From Hymenobacter volaticus (GTDB lineage Bacteria; Bacteroidota; Bacteroidia; Cytophagales; Hymenobacteraceae): 64,000 bases of DNA. Below are positions 10,138 through 19,800 of the stretch, one piece after another; position 1 is the stretch's first letter; every line of letters starts with the position of its first letter. A program made the position numbers and the translations under genes. Below the pieces are notes generated by a model, which worked only from the letters and a program-made list of their open reading frames with translations, did no database searches and was not told the origin of the DNA. The stretch lies in NCBI RefSeq assembly GCF_022921055.1, contig NZ_CP095062.1:248001-312000 (forward strand). Direction: 5' to 3'.

Positions 10138-12416
10138 ATGAGGAGTGCACTTTTCGTTTTATTGTTTTTGCTTTCAGCAAACTCCTGTTCTAAAGTGGAA
10201 GCGTTGCTTGCCAAGAGTTTTCAACCCAGCGAGCCGCCTGTACTCTCTGCTCTACCTATACCCCCAACTGGCCCTACCAGTGGGCAGGCATCATTGGTAC
10301 CACTAGCGACAATTTCTCGGTGAAACCGTGGCGGGGCGCTTCCTTCGTTCGATCTGTAGCCTATGGTCCGGCGGGCGGTATTGTTGGGGCTGGCTACGCC
10401 GAGACGCACGAAAACGTAAGCACCTTTACCGACCAAACGCGCAACGCGCGGCTGGCGCTGGCCAACAACATGCTGTCCGTTGTCGACCATGTCGATACCG
10501 ACGGAACGCTGTACTACATAGCCAGCAACAACAATGGCTGGGACAAAAACAGCTCGGTGTACGTGGTTGCTCGGCGCTGCTCCGATCGAGGCTTGCACCG
10601 TTTTCCGAAAGGAGACCGGGCTACTTTTGCCGGCGACAAAGCCCACGACAGCGACGCCGGCTACGACGGAGTGGTTGGCTTGAAGCAGAAGCTCGGGGGC
10701 TGGGACCCGGCCTTCGTGAAGGCACAGCAAATAAGCGGCATGCGAGTGGAACGGGGCAATAGTTTGCTGGCGGTCTGCCGGAAATACCAAAACACCGTTC
10801 AATTCTACCACAAAACCACCGGTGTATTGCTCTCGACGCTTCGCCTGCCAGCCCCCGGAAAATGCGTGTTTTCTCCGTCGGGTGACTTTTGGGTGATAAG
10901 CCAAGGAACGGTGAAGCAATACGTGAACCGCAGCACCCGTACTACGCCTGATTTCGTCCTGCAGACCACCATTCAAAGCTTACAACAACCCGTAGCGTTG
11001 GCCATGCGCCCTAACGGCACCTTGTTGGTGCAAGACGGCGGCAACCACCAGCAGGTAAAAGAATTTTTGCCCAATGGTAAGCCCGCAGGTGTGTTCCCAG
11101 CCAAGCCGGGTGGCAACAAACTGAGCCCCGACGTTACCTTGTCGAGCTTCCTGTTTGTGAACCGCGAGAGCCTTGGCACCCAGGACACGACCAACAGCGA
11201 CTACGACAAGCCGCTTGGCTCGCTGGATGTAGCCCCCGATGGTTCCATCTGGCTGCTCGACGCCGGCAACTACCGCGTCATGCACTACAGCGCCACCTGG
11301 AAATATCTGGGGCAATTCGGCTGGCTGCCCTGTCACTACAAAATTGCCGTGGACCCCAACGACGTCAAGCGGGTTCACTCCGACTTTATGGAGCTAGAAG
11401 TAGACTGGACGCGCCCGATTCGGGGAGGCGACCAAACTCAGCTGGCCCATCCTACCTGGCTTCTGAAAAAGAACTGGTCGGCTCAGTTTAGTCGTAAGCT
11501 CGGACCGTTTCTACACGTTGTGACTTATACCAGCAAGGGAGTGAAACGCACCTTCGCGCAGTGTCACGATTCCGATTTCAACAATCAAGGTTGGCAAACG
11601 GAATTGGTAGAACTGCCCGCTTCCGGTGTGGCCCGGCGCACTGGCATTCATATCGATTACGGGCCCAATACCGGCCGTAGCAAGATTATCTATCCGGAGG
11701 GTATCCGGTGGTGGGAAATCACCGACGACGGCGCTGGCAATAAGCGGCAGTGCGGCTACTTTCAAGCATTTGAAGGCTTCGATAGTCACAACAACCCGGT
11801 GTTTGGCCCGGTGCAGAAAAAGGTGGATTTCATTGCCGAGTTGGCCAAGCAAAACAACCGGCCGCTTAGCTACGGCGGGTGGAACCAGCAAGACGAATGT
11901 CCGGTCACGGCCGACGGCACTTGGATCAGCTTCCGAGCGCCCCAAACCAAAGTGGGTGCCTTCCATTTGGGCGGTATCAAGCCGGGCCAAACTAAGTGGA
12001 GTTGGTTGGGCTTGCCCAACAAGCTGATGACCAACATCCAGCAAATCGTGCCTGGCTTCTATCCGGCGCAAGGTTCCGGCTCCGATTTCGGGGGACACAC
12101 CGGGGTAGCCGTTCACGCGGTGGGTCAGTACGTGGTGTGCAGCTACGACGGCCAGAATGGCTTCTTTTCCAACCAGCATTGGTTGTTTAAGCAGGATGGC
12201 ACCTATTTAGCCCAGTACGGACGCTACAGCCGCGACCAACCCGATTTCCACGACCTTGATGCCGCCCCCGCCGGGTATGCCAACAACACCGGCTACAGTT
12301 GCCTGCTACAATCCGGTAACACGCTCTTCGAACTCACCACCGACGAAGCCTATTTCGGCGGCATTCACGTTCACCGGCTTCAGGTGCCGAACCCGGTATC
12401 GGTGCAGAACCAATAG
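10138..12416 (+). pseudogene. NHL/beta-propeller-like lipoprotein (one frameshift)
   Basis: The ATG at 10138 opens MRSALFVLLFLLSANSCSK, a lipoprotein signal with lipobox SANSC. The frame breaks at the CCCCC run 10261-10265; adding one C restores PIPPNWPYQWAGIIGTT and joins the 698-codon downstream frame. The body has repeated NHL-like strands: FSPSGDFWVISQGTVKQY, MRPNGTLLVQDGG and LDVAPDGSIWLLDAGNYRV, so a six-bladed propeller is likely in the first half. The second half (GGWNQQDECPVTADGTW, HTGVAVHAVGQYVVC) looks like further blades. The specific family is unknown to me. Its position beside glycan enzymes suggests surface glycan binding, which is inference. Confidence 0.65.
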
Positions 12417-12488
12417 CGCCGGCTACCTACGTTAAGGCTATGCAGTTTGGCAGTAAGCAGCAGTGGCTGCCGAGTACTCGCCCTTCTG

Positions 12489-13637
12489 CTAGTGTTTCGA
12501 CTTCACTCCACCAGAAGTCTGCTTTGTGGCCAGCGGCCTTATTTCATTAAGCAACGTGACGAGCAGCTTCCCTGGCTCTTCCATGGGAATCAGGTGAGCT
12601 GAATGCTCGAACCAGACTCCTTTTTTCAGGGGAGCCTTCAGCTTGCTTAACCAAGCAGCCGTCGGCTCCGAGGGAGTGGTATAGTCGTGCCGTCCCATGA
12701 ACATGAAAACCGGGATGGGAAATGAAGTGACGGGTTTGAAATCAACAGCCAAGAATTCAGGCAAAACACGGCCGAGCGTAAACAAGCTGCCTTGGTCGAC
12801 TGCTGCCACATCCTGGCGGGTATACAACGGCGAAAGCAACGGTGCTTGGAAGTAATAAGACGACTCGTCGCGGTAAGCCGACAAGCCCCCATAGTACTGC
12901 GGCCACTTACGCGCAATAATGATTCTTTCGCGGGTAATGGGCTGGTTGCCGGGGTAAGGGGCAATTGAGCGCAGCTCTTTCAACGCTGCTTCATTTTTGT
13001 GGGCAGTGGCCTGCTCTAGGGCGTAGCGGAAGCTAACTTCTTCGTTGTCTCGCGTATTGATTACTTGCCCGATGCCAACGTAGGCGTAAAACAAATCGGG
13101 GCGTTTTAGGGCGGCTTTCATGCCCACAATCGTGCCCCAGCTGTGGCCTATCAGCACCACTTTGTCTTTGCCGTACTTCTTCTTGATAAATTCTGCCACA
13201 TCAATGGCATCGTTCACATATTGGGCAATGGCGAGAGTAGCCCCTAGCTTGGTGGTATCGTTGGCTGCGTAAGTTTTGCCCGCGGCCCGCTGGTCGTAAT
13301 GAACTACGGTAAAGCATTCTTCGAGCGGACGCTGAAACGTCCAAGATACCGGGGCCATAGGAGAAGCGGGGCCACCGTGAACAAATAAGATAATCGGGTT
13401 GCTTCGGTCCTGCCCCCGCACATACACCCACTGTTTTAGACCTCCAATACTAGTCTCGTACGACTCCTGCACCCCGTTAGGAGCTACAATCTTCCCAAGG
13501 TCCTCCACGATTTTTCGGGCTTCTGAATAAGGGTCAGCCGTACTGTCGTCTTTCCGTTGGCCCCAGGAGCTAATGGAACACATCAGCAGAACCATGAGGC
13601 AGATTAGCTTGCTGTGCGGGAATGATTTCAACTGCAT
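12489..13637 (-). CDS. Secreted alpha/beta hydrolase (proline iminopeptidase-like)
   Basis: The start at 13637 gives MQLKSFPHSKLICLMVLLMC, a signal peptide ending SSWGQ; the frame is open from 13703. The hydrolase fold shows the oxyanion motif FVHGGPASP, then HYDQRAAGKTY, and the nucleophile elbow GHSWGT. The late Asp and His lie in FMGRHDYTTPSEPT and FEHSAHLIPMEEP. The HGGP and DQRG-like signature matches the proline iminopeptidase / tricorn-interacting group (peptidase S33). It stands alone on its strand, and substrate is unknown. Confidence 0.88.
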   Translation of the reverse strand: MQLKSFPHSKLICLMVLLMCSISSWGQRKDDSTADPYSEARKIVEDLGKIVAPNGVQESYETSIGGLKQWVYVRGQDRSNPIILFVHGGPASPMAPVSWTFQRPLEECFTVVHYDQRAAGKTYAANDTTKLGATLAIAQYVNDAIDVAEFIKKKYGKDKVVLIGHSWGTIVGMKAALKRPDLFYAYVGIGQVINTRDNEEVSFRYALEQATAHKNEAALKELRSIAPYPGNQPITRERIIIARKWPQYYGGLSAYRDESSYYFQAPLLSPLYTRQDVAAVDQGSLFTLGRVLPEFLAVDFKPVTSFPIPVFMFMGRHDYTTPSEPTAAWLSKLKAPLKKGVWFEHSAHLIPMEEPGKLLVTLLNEIRPLATKQTSGGVKSKH

Positions 13638-14060
13638 AGTAATCTCGGTTAGGTTGGCAGAGAACGGTAGGCTTTGAACAGAAAGGCCATACGAGCGTTT
13701 CAACTAGCAGATAGTGGTTGTGGTCAGAGCGTTGCCTCCCCACAGTTATAAACTAGTTAAGGCAAAATTCTTGGCTCTACTTCTCAAGCGTTTTTCAAGA
13801 ACGCAACCTGAAACCAGCAGTCGACCTGAGCAACTCAAGCTATGCTTTCAGTGAGTTGAAGGCCGAAGAAGATACAGCATACTGCTCCTTTTGCCCAACT
13901 GAATCACGTATTTTCTCAATCCAGCTAGTTTGTTCTGGAACCCTTTTGGTAGCCATCCTATCTTTCTCCTCCCTTCCAACTTAAGGGGCAGATAATGGCT
14001 CCTATTATCTTCACAGACAAACTTTTAGTAGATGTGAAACAGCTCCTTTCCTCTAAGACC

Positions 14061-14593
14061 ATGTTCACTCAGCCTGCGATTATTTACAACCCTGTCACGC
14101 GCCAGCAGCTAACCTTTGTTGCAACAAGCCAGCAGGAGCTGATCATCGAAGCAAGCTACGGTACTGGAAGCAAGGAGCCTCTGCCACACTACCACCCCAT
14201 GCAGGAAGAATATTTTGAAGTAATAAGCGGACAGCTCACGGTCCGCCTCAACAATCAGTTGAGCACGCTTCATCTTGGCGATACACTGCGCATTCCCCTG
14301 GCAGCGTGCATTCCATGTGGAATGCCGCTGCTTATCCTGCTACCGTACGCTGGACAACGCGCCCGGCCTTGCGAACAGAAGAGTTTCACCGAATCATATT
14401 TGCATTGGCTGAGTGCGGACAAGTCAATGCAGAAGGAGTTCCTGGCTTGCTGCTGGTTTCTTTATTGACGAAAGAATTCGACCACGAATTTCGCTTAGCT
14501 ACACCTCCTCGTTGGGTACAACAGGCCGTTTTTGGCCTGTTGCGTCCTCTCGCCCGCGCTAAGGGGCTTCAGGCTATTTGCCGTCAATACTAG
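14061..14593 (+). pseudogene. Cupin domain protein (one frameshift)
   Basis: The start at ATG 14061 gives MFTQPAIIYNPVTRQQL. The cupin core is seen in PLPHYHPMQEEYFEVISGQLTVR, holding the metal-binding His, His and Glu of motif 1 (shown in part), then LGDTLRIPPGSVHSMWNAA for motif 2. The latter is restored only when one C is added to the CCCC run 14295-14298, joining the frames ending 14468 and starting about 14300. The C-terminal part (WTTRPALRTEEFHRIIFALA and an FGLLRPLARAKG end) matches the longer cupin proteins common in Bacteroidota. Function unknown. Confidence 0.72.
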
Positions 14594-14716
14594 GTCAATA
14601 CTAGCCTTATTAAGTATTCAGTAACGGCGCAAGCAGGTCAATAATAGCACACAACTATTTTCAAGCAGACGAGTAGGAAGAGGGCCGCATCGGCTTCACC
14701 TTTTATTCATCTGCTT

Positions 14717-15391
14717 ATGCCGCGTTTTCTTTCTTCTGCGCAGTCCTATCTGTTGTTGCTCGTCACTAGCTTAATTTGCCTCTTAGGCATCAATTCTTGC
14801 GGCATCAGCGAGCAAGTGCAACAAGCCAAAGCGTTCAAGGATGCCGAGATTCGCTTGGCTTCCGTGGAGCAAGCTACCGTGGCGGGCATCGATGTGTTGC
14901 AAATTCGTAAGGTCAGCGACTTAAGTACGCTAAACCAAGCCCGCCTAGCTGCCGCTTATGCGTCGGGCAATCTGCCACTGCGCATGCTCGTGAACCTTGA
15001 AATTCGTAATCCCAACGACGAGATGGCGGCTCTCAACGGACTCGATTATATTGCCTTGCTCGATGGCAAGCAGATAGCCACAGGAAGGACGACGCAACGC
15101 ATTGAAGTAGCTCCCAACGGCGGAGTAGCAGTGGCTCCTGTTACGCTGGAAAGCAATCTGCGCGACGCTCTAGGCGAGCAGTCGGCTGAGAACCTGGCCA
15201 ATATGGCTTTCGGATTATCTGACCGCGGCCAAGAGCCTATGCGCCTGACGCTGCGTCTCAAACCAACTTTTATCACTAGTGGGGGCCGCTCTATCTCCCC
15301 TACGGGCTACATAGACGTTAACAAGGAATTCACTGCCCGTCAAGCCATGGATGCTATCCATCGGCGCGACTCTCTCAAACGTCAGCCTTAG
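14717..15391 (+). CDS. LEA-type-2-like lipoprotein
   Basis: A 224-residue protein with N-terminal hydrophobic stretch SYLLLLVTSLICLLGINSCG, a lipobox (INSC) predicting an outer-membrane lipoprotein. The centre (LRMLVNLEIRNPNDEMAALNGLDYIALLDGKQIATG, shown by its parts RNPND and LDGKQIATG) resembles the WHy/LEA14 fold seen in bacterial LEA-2 proteins. These are linked to desiccation or stress in other organisms. It is followed by a convergent rep gene. The family call is moderate; function is unknown. Confidence 0.65.
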   Translation: MPRFLSSAQSYLLLLVTSLICLLGINSCGISEQVQQAKAFKDAEIRLASVEQATVAGIDVLQIRKVSDLSTLNQARLAAAYASGNLPLRMLVNLEIRNPNDEMAALNGLDYIALLDGKQIATGRTTQRIEVAPNGGVAVAPVTLESNLRDALGEQSAENLANMAFGLSDRGQEPMRLTLRLKPTFITSGGRSISPTGYIDVNKEFTARQAMDAIHRRDSLKRQP

Positions 15392-15456
15392 TCTACGAGG
15401 TGTAACCTCGCCTGTTTAACCCTGGAGGCTTGTGAGGTTGGTTAGGTTGTTACTCG

Positions 15457-16674
15457 TCAGTTTCTCTTAACGGCCCACTGCACACCTTGGCCATCGGTTT
15501 CTACAATGAAGCCTTGGTCGAGGTATACAGTTTGAAAATGCTCTTCGAAGCTAGAAGCCGTTGTCAGATTTTTGCGCACCATCGTTTGGTAAATGGCAGG
15601 CAATTCGTCGACCCGGTAACGAACCTCATTTGATTCCTGACGGGCAGGTGCTGCTTTCTTTACCGGCGCCGTGCTACGTTTCTGCGCGTCTTTGTATTCA
15701 GCAGTTAAGTGTTTCTTGGTGATAGCCGAAACAATAGCCCCGGCCAAGCTTTTAATTTTGCCTTCGCTGCTTTTGCTGCGTTGGTGCTGAACCACGTACT
15801 GCACGTAGCCGGGTTCCACCTCTCCCCGCTCAATAAGCTCACCTACTGCCACGATGCTGGCTGCGGCCACTCCTGCTTGCAGCAAAGCATCTTCCCAAGC
15901 ACTACTAGCCGCCAGTAAGGCCTCTCCTTCTCCAGCAGCCAACGACGTGAAACGGAACTTGATTTCTGCAACTCCCTTGCCCTGCCGAATTAAGTCGTAC
16001 TCGAAGGGTAGATCTGTTTTTGCCAACTCCAGTTGCGCGCGGTCTAGCACCCGCAGCCGGAACAGCGGAAACTGTTTGTATTGCCCTTCCAGATTAAGCA
16101 AAGCCTTTAGTTGATCGACGGCAATTGTACGCGTGCCGAAAGCGCTGTATTCCTTGAGCAACCAGTAGATGCGGTACGAGTGGGGGCTTTTCAGTTTAAG
16201 CAGCTGCACAACCTGCGCCTTCGTGAAGTTGCGCTGCAGCTGCAGCAAGTAAGGCATCACCTCATCATTGAAGCGCACGTGCAGGGCTCCTTCCTCCCCA
16301 CGATATTTGGCGTACGCCATTAGCGGAATCTTATCGAAGTCCGGATCGGAATTCTTGCGATTAGCTCGCCGGGCTGGATTGGGCCGCTCGATGTGCAGGA
16401 TACGGCTCACTAGTTGGTTGCACATGCCTGCCACTTGCTGGTAATCCTTACTGCTCGGCCGGCGCCCCGACAAAGCTACCACTTCGGTCAAGGGAATACG
16501 CATTTCCCGGAATTCGCTATCGTCGCGACCAATGCGGGAAAGCATAGCCATAAACAAGCGCATTTCAACCGTAGAAAGGTCAAAACGCGCATTAACCAGC
16601 GCATTATGCTGGACCACTATCTTACTGACAGGCAGTTCGGGCGGAGGGGCAGGATCGAATAAGTTGGTTTGCAT
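15457..16674 (-). CDS. Plasmid replication initiator, Rep_3 family (left copy)
   Basis: A 405-residue initiator that binds iterons and melts the plasmid origin. The N-terminal Rep_3 winged-helix domain (about 15-245) begins VSKIVVQHNALVNARFDLST, then EMRLFMAMLSRI, LSGRRPSSKDYQQV, HSYRIYWLLKEY and LEGQYKQFPLFRLRVLDRAQ. The C-terminal tail (about 260-405) is lysine-rich and shared with the right-hand copy (VQYVVQHQRSKSSEGKIKSLAGA). It is transcribed leftwards away from the iteron region, starting 77 bp from a DnaA box. It is clearly paralogous to the initiator at 18423, with extensive identity along the whole length. Confidence 0.93.
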   Translation of the reverse strand: MQTNLFDPAPPPELPVSKIVVQHNALVNARFDLSTVEMRLFMAMLSRIGRDDSEFREMRIPLTEVVALSGRRPSSKDYQQVAGMCNQLVSRILHIERPNPARRANRKNSDPDFDKIPLMAYAKYRGEEGALHVRFNDEVMPYLLQLQRNFTKAQVVQLLKLKSPHSYRIYWLLKEYSAFGTRTIAVDQLKALLNLEGQYKQFPLFRLRVLDRAQLELAKTDLPFEYDLIRQGKGVAEIKFRFTSLAAGEGEALLAASSAWEDALLQAGVAAASIVAVGELIERGEVEPGYVQYVVQHQRSKSSEGKIKSLAGAIVSAITKKHLTAEYKDAQKRSTAPVKKAAPARQESNEVRYRVDELPAIYQTMVRKNLTTASSFEEHFQTVYLDQGFIVETDGQGVQWAVKRN

Positions 16675-16721
16675 GGATAGTGCACCTAGTGGCTACCGGC
16701 AGTAAGTTCGCCAATGCCCCT

Positions 16722-16753
16722 AACTATTACAAGCTTGTTAGCTTGTAATAGTT
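16722..16753. repeat. 13-bp perfect inverted repeat beside the left rep gene
   Basis: AACTATTACAAGC (16722-16734) and GCTTGTAATAGTT (16741-16753) are exact reverse complements with a 6-nt loop. The arms contain the iteron half-site TAATAG/CTATTA, so this is probably the rep promoter operator for autorepression by Rep dimers, as in other iteron plasmids. It lies 48 bp upstream of the left rep start codon. Confidence 0.6.
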
Positions 16754-16760
16754 ATCCACA
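16752..16760 (+). promoter_or_regulatory. DnaA box
   Basis: TTATCCACA is a perfect match to the DnaA box consensus TTATNCACA. It adjoins the 13-bp inverted repeat and lies 15 bp before the first iteron, the standard place in iteron plasmid origins. Confidence 0.7.
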
Positions 16761-16774
16761 GTAATGGTAAGCTT

Positions 16775-16935
16775 TCGTGCTTTTGTAATAGATAATCGTG
16801 CTTCTGGTAATAGGGTAACGTGGTTTTTGTAATAGCTACCTCGCTTTTAGTCGTGGTTCTTGTAATACTTACTTCGTGCTTTTGGTAATAGCTCTGCGTG
16901 GTTTTTGTAATAGATAGTCGTGGTTTTTGTAATAG
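16775..16935 (+). repeat. Left iteron array, seven direct copies
   Basis: Copies begin near 16775, 16796, 16818, 16851, 16874, 16896 and 16918, so most are spaced 21-23 bp (two helical turns) with one 33-bp gap. Four read CGTGG and three read CGTGC at the variable fifth position. This is the array most likely bound by Rep monomers to open the origin. Confidence 0.88.
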
Positions 16936-17120
16936 ATAACCTCTTCAATCAATTATTGCACAGCTAGTTGCAACACCCCTAAACCTATAAAAGGTTATTA
17001 ATAAAGGAAACAACTGGTTTAAACAGGTCGCTTCTTTTTTTAAGCATGAGTTGTAAAAGGTCTAGGCAAGGGAGGAAAGGACTCAGATAGCGGGTGAGAA
17101 AAGAGCGGGCCGCCGCGGTG

Positions 17121-17443
17121 TCGTGGTTTTTGTAATAGTTGTTCCCTTCTAAAGACGCTTTTATCTATCATTAAGTCGTTTTAGCTGCTTACAGGTACTA
17201 TTTTCAACAATACTTTGAGGCTAATGCTGAAAGGGTGTTGCTGATATCTTTTCAGGAAAGCACACTTCTATTACCAAATCCACGACGTGGTTAGCGCTTA
17301 TTGATCAGCTCATGCACTTCTTATCGCCACCTATTACAAAAACCACGCAGTCTGACCCTGTCTTGGCTATTTACGAAGCCTTTCCATTGCCTTTGCAGCC
17401 CGAACTTAACAGCATTACGAGTTCGTCGTGGTTTTTGTAATAG
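17121..17443. repeat. Dispersed iterons in the centre-left of the origin
   Basis: Four further copies: forward at 17121-17138 and 17426-17443, reversed at 17268-17285 (one base variant, CCAAATCCACGA) and 17331-17347. All are the CGTGG type. Spacing is irregular (tens to about 150 bp). Confidence 0.75.
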
Positions 17444-17772
17444 GTGCTAACTACGGCTGAATGAATATATCCTGTTTATGCTTCTCACAAGGAGTAATAA
17501 CAAGCTATGGTCTTAGCCTTACTAAAAGTTGAGACTACCATTGATTCCATTAGGCCACGTAATGCACCTACTTATTTAACGTTTAGAGTCTTTCTCAATC
17601 ATATGCAAAATGCACACATATGTGACTGTTGTATAGCCATTTAACTCTTTGAAACAGTTGCAGAAATTACTATTAGAGCTTATGCTAGATCTGCTCTTAC
17701 AATGCTCATCAGCCATTTAGTTAATCTTTAGCGTTACTACTATCAAGATTGTATACTCATTATAGCCAACAT

Positions 17773-18352
17773 CTATTACAAAAAGCACGAAGTGTGACGT
17801 CTTCTGTACATTCAGTAGCCCATTGATCATGCCGTGTCCTTCGTGCTTTTTGTAATAGCAAGGTGTTTGATGAGTTTGATAATGCAATAGCTTAGGCTAT
17901 TCGTGCTTTTTGTAATAGCGGAGCGCAAATTGAAATGAAGCATTATAATAAATGACATAACGCTTAGGTCTGTTTAGTAGATGGTTATGATATAAGGCAG
18001 TTGCAGAGCCTATTACAAAAAGCACGAAAGTTAGCCTTGCTTTCATATGATGATTGTGAGCAGTAGGCGATTTACTGTGCGACCATTCAATCAACAGGTT
18101 GGTAAAAGCCTATTAATGGCAGTCTAATGGTGAGCTAATTGTGTTTTATTCTAATTTATTCTCTTGTCAAACATTCAGGTTGACAGTCATTTACTGTAAT
18201 TCAATTGATTATGTATTATATGTATTACAAGAACCACGACATGATTTTCTTCTAGCTATTACAAGAAGCACGAACACCTATTACAGAAAGCACGAAAGAT
18301 CTCTACAGATATCGTAATAGCAGCATACTCCTTCCTATTACAAAAAGCACGA
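17773..18352. repeat. Right iteron set, mostly reversed CGTGC type
   Basis: Eight copies: reversed at 17773-17790, 18010-18027, 18222-18239, 18256-18273, 18278-18295 and 18335-18352, forward at 17841-17858 and 17901-17918. Seven carry the CGTGC form; only 18222 is CGTGG. A truncated copy follows at 18370-18382. The set ends 40-70 bp before the right-hand rep gene. Confidence 0.85.
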
Positions 18353-18422
18353 ATACCTGTTAATGAAATATTTTTTGTAATACTATTGCCGTACTACCCG
18401 CTACCCTCCCCTCCTATCCATT

Positions 18423-19655
18423 ATGCAAGGAGAACTTTTCGTCAGTGATAAGCCGGAACCCATCAGCAAGCTGGTGGTGCAGCGCAACGACTTGGTCAAT
18501 GCGCGTTTTGCGTTGACAACTCTTGAAATGCGGTTGTTCATGGCCATGCTCGCTCGCATCAACCGAGAGGATACCGAGTTTCACGAGTTACGAATCCCTG
18601 TAACGGAAGTGGTGGCTTTATCGGGGCGTCGGCCGAGCAGCAACGATTACCAGCAGTTGAAAGATATGTGCGCGCTGCTCGCTTCTAGGGTGATTTACAT
18701 CGAACGGCCAAGTAAGAAAAAGACGAAAAGAACTGGCCAAACCACTGAAGAAGCCCCTAGCTTTTCTAACACTCCCCTAATGGCCTACGCCGACTACAGT
18801 AGCGAAGAGCGGGCCCTTGTAGTACGGTTTAACGACCGAGTGCGTGAGCATCTGTTACAACTCAATGACGGCAATTTCACCCAAGCGCAGCTTATGCAGT
18901 TGCTTAAGTTGAAAAGCGCCCACTCCTACCGCATCTACTGGTTGCTTAAGCAATATGGAAGCTTCGGTACGCGAACCATTCGGGTCGATGAGCTGAAACG
19001 AGTTCTGGATTTGGAAGGACAATACAAGCAATTCCCGCTCTTCAAATTGCGGGTTCTGGATCGGGCCCAGCAAGAGCTTTCGCAAACCAACCTAGCGTTT
19101 CAGTACGAATTGATTCGCGGCAAAAGCAACAGCGTAGAGGAAATCCGCTTTCATTTTACACCCGTTACCAGCGAAGTTCTTTTGCCTTCCTTACCGGCCA
19201 CAGCCGACTGGCAAAAGGCGCTTCTTGAGGTGGGAGTTTCTGCTAGCAGCATTGCAACTATCGGTGAATTTATCGAGCGGGGTGAGATGGAGCCCGGCTA
19301 CGTGCAGTACGTGGTCCAGCATCAGCGCAGCAAGAGCAGCGAAGGCAAAATCAAAAGCTTGGCTGGAGCTGTGTTCACCGCTCTCACCAAAGGCCATCTA
19401 GCGGATGAGTATCGGAAGGCTCTGCAGCGCCAGAAAAGTGTAGCTCGTAAGTCTTCTGGCACCAGCAATAGTATACCGGCCTCCCCTATCCGCTACCGGC
19501 TAGAAGAGGCCCAAGCGGCGTACGAACTAATGGCCCGTCAAAAGACGGCTAAGGGTGCTACATTTCAAGAGAACTTGACACTAGTATATCTGTCTCAAGG
19601 GTTCCGGCAAGAGAAAGACGCAGACGGAATAGAATGGCTGGTTAAAAGCATTTGA
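18423..19655 (+). CDS. Plasmid replication initiator, Rep_3 family (right copy)
   Basis: A 410-residue paralogue of the left initiator with the same domain order: ISKLVVQRNDLVNARFALTT, EMRLFMAMLARI, LSGRRPSSNDYQQL, HSYRIYWLLKQYGSFGTRT and LEGQYKQFPLFKLRVLDRAQ, then the shared VQYVVQHQRSKSSEGKIKSL tail. Divergence is concentrated in a linker at about 100-120 and in the C-terminal 80 residues. It is transcribed rightwards, away from the origin and towards parA. Both copies look full length with no lost motif, so both may be active. An alternative is that one is a regulator that competes for iterons. Confidence 0.93.
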   Translation: MQGELFVSDKPEPISKLVVQRNDLVNARFALTTLEMRLFMAMLARINREDTEFHELRIPVTEVVALSGRRPSSNDYQQLKDMCALLASRVIYIERPSKKKTKRTGQTTEEAPSFSNTPLMAYADYSSEERALVVRFNDRVREHLLQLNDGNFTQAQLMQLLKLKSAHSYRIYWLLKQYGSFGTRTIRVDELKRVLDLEGQYKQFPLFKLRVLDRAQQELSQTNLAFQYELIRGKSNSVEEIRFHFTPVTSEVLLPSLPATADWQKALLEVGVSASSIATIGEFIERGEMEPGYVQYVVQHQRSKSSEGKIKSLAGAVFTALTKGHLADEYRKALQRQKSVARKSSGTSNSIPASPIRYRLEEAQAAYELMARQKTAKGATFQENLTLVYLSQGFRQEKDADGIEWLVKSI

Positions 19656-19800
19656 CCTCCTACTCTAGTATAGAAATTCCTGCTAGCTGCTAATTAATAA
19701 GCACGAACCTTCATTCACTTTTTAGAGGTCAAGGCTACAGACGTGTTGGTGATAAGCCAAGCTTTAGGATCATAGTATAAATTCTTTGCCTTATTATACA

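Larger units (their letters stand above)
16675..18422. other. Iteron-containing plasmid replication origin (oriV)
   Basis: A 1.75 kb non-coding region flanked by two outward-facing Rep_3 genes. It contains 19 copies of a 17-18 bp element, consensus TCGTGGTTTTTGTAATAG or TCGTGCTTTTTGTAATAG, a perfect DnaA box and AT-rich stretches (for example 16950-17050 and 17540-17760). Together these mark a theta-type iteron origin. Copies on the left are mostly forward and those near the right gene mostly reversed, giving a mirrored layout. Confidence 0.88.

Noticed and set aside
10221..10976. 251-codon minus-strand frame opposite the propeller lipoprotein
   Set aside because: It mirrors a GC-rich real gene and has no protein family features. 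The plus-strand frame has the signal peptide and NHL motifs.
11511..12179. 222-codon minus-strand frame opposite the propeller lipoprotein
   Set aside because: Antisense shadow of the same coding region, rich in Val, Arg and His from reversed codons.
17897..18094. 65-codon minus-strand frame inside the origin
   Set aside because: It runs across two iterons and has AT-driven composition with no recognisable protein features, so it is a chance frame.
16775..18352. Regular 17-18 bp repeats that could be taken for a CRISPR array
   Set aside because: The units are too short, occur in both orientations, have uneven gaps without unique 30-bp spacers, and lie between Rep_3 genes next to a DnaA box. 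They are iterons, and no cas gene is present.
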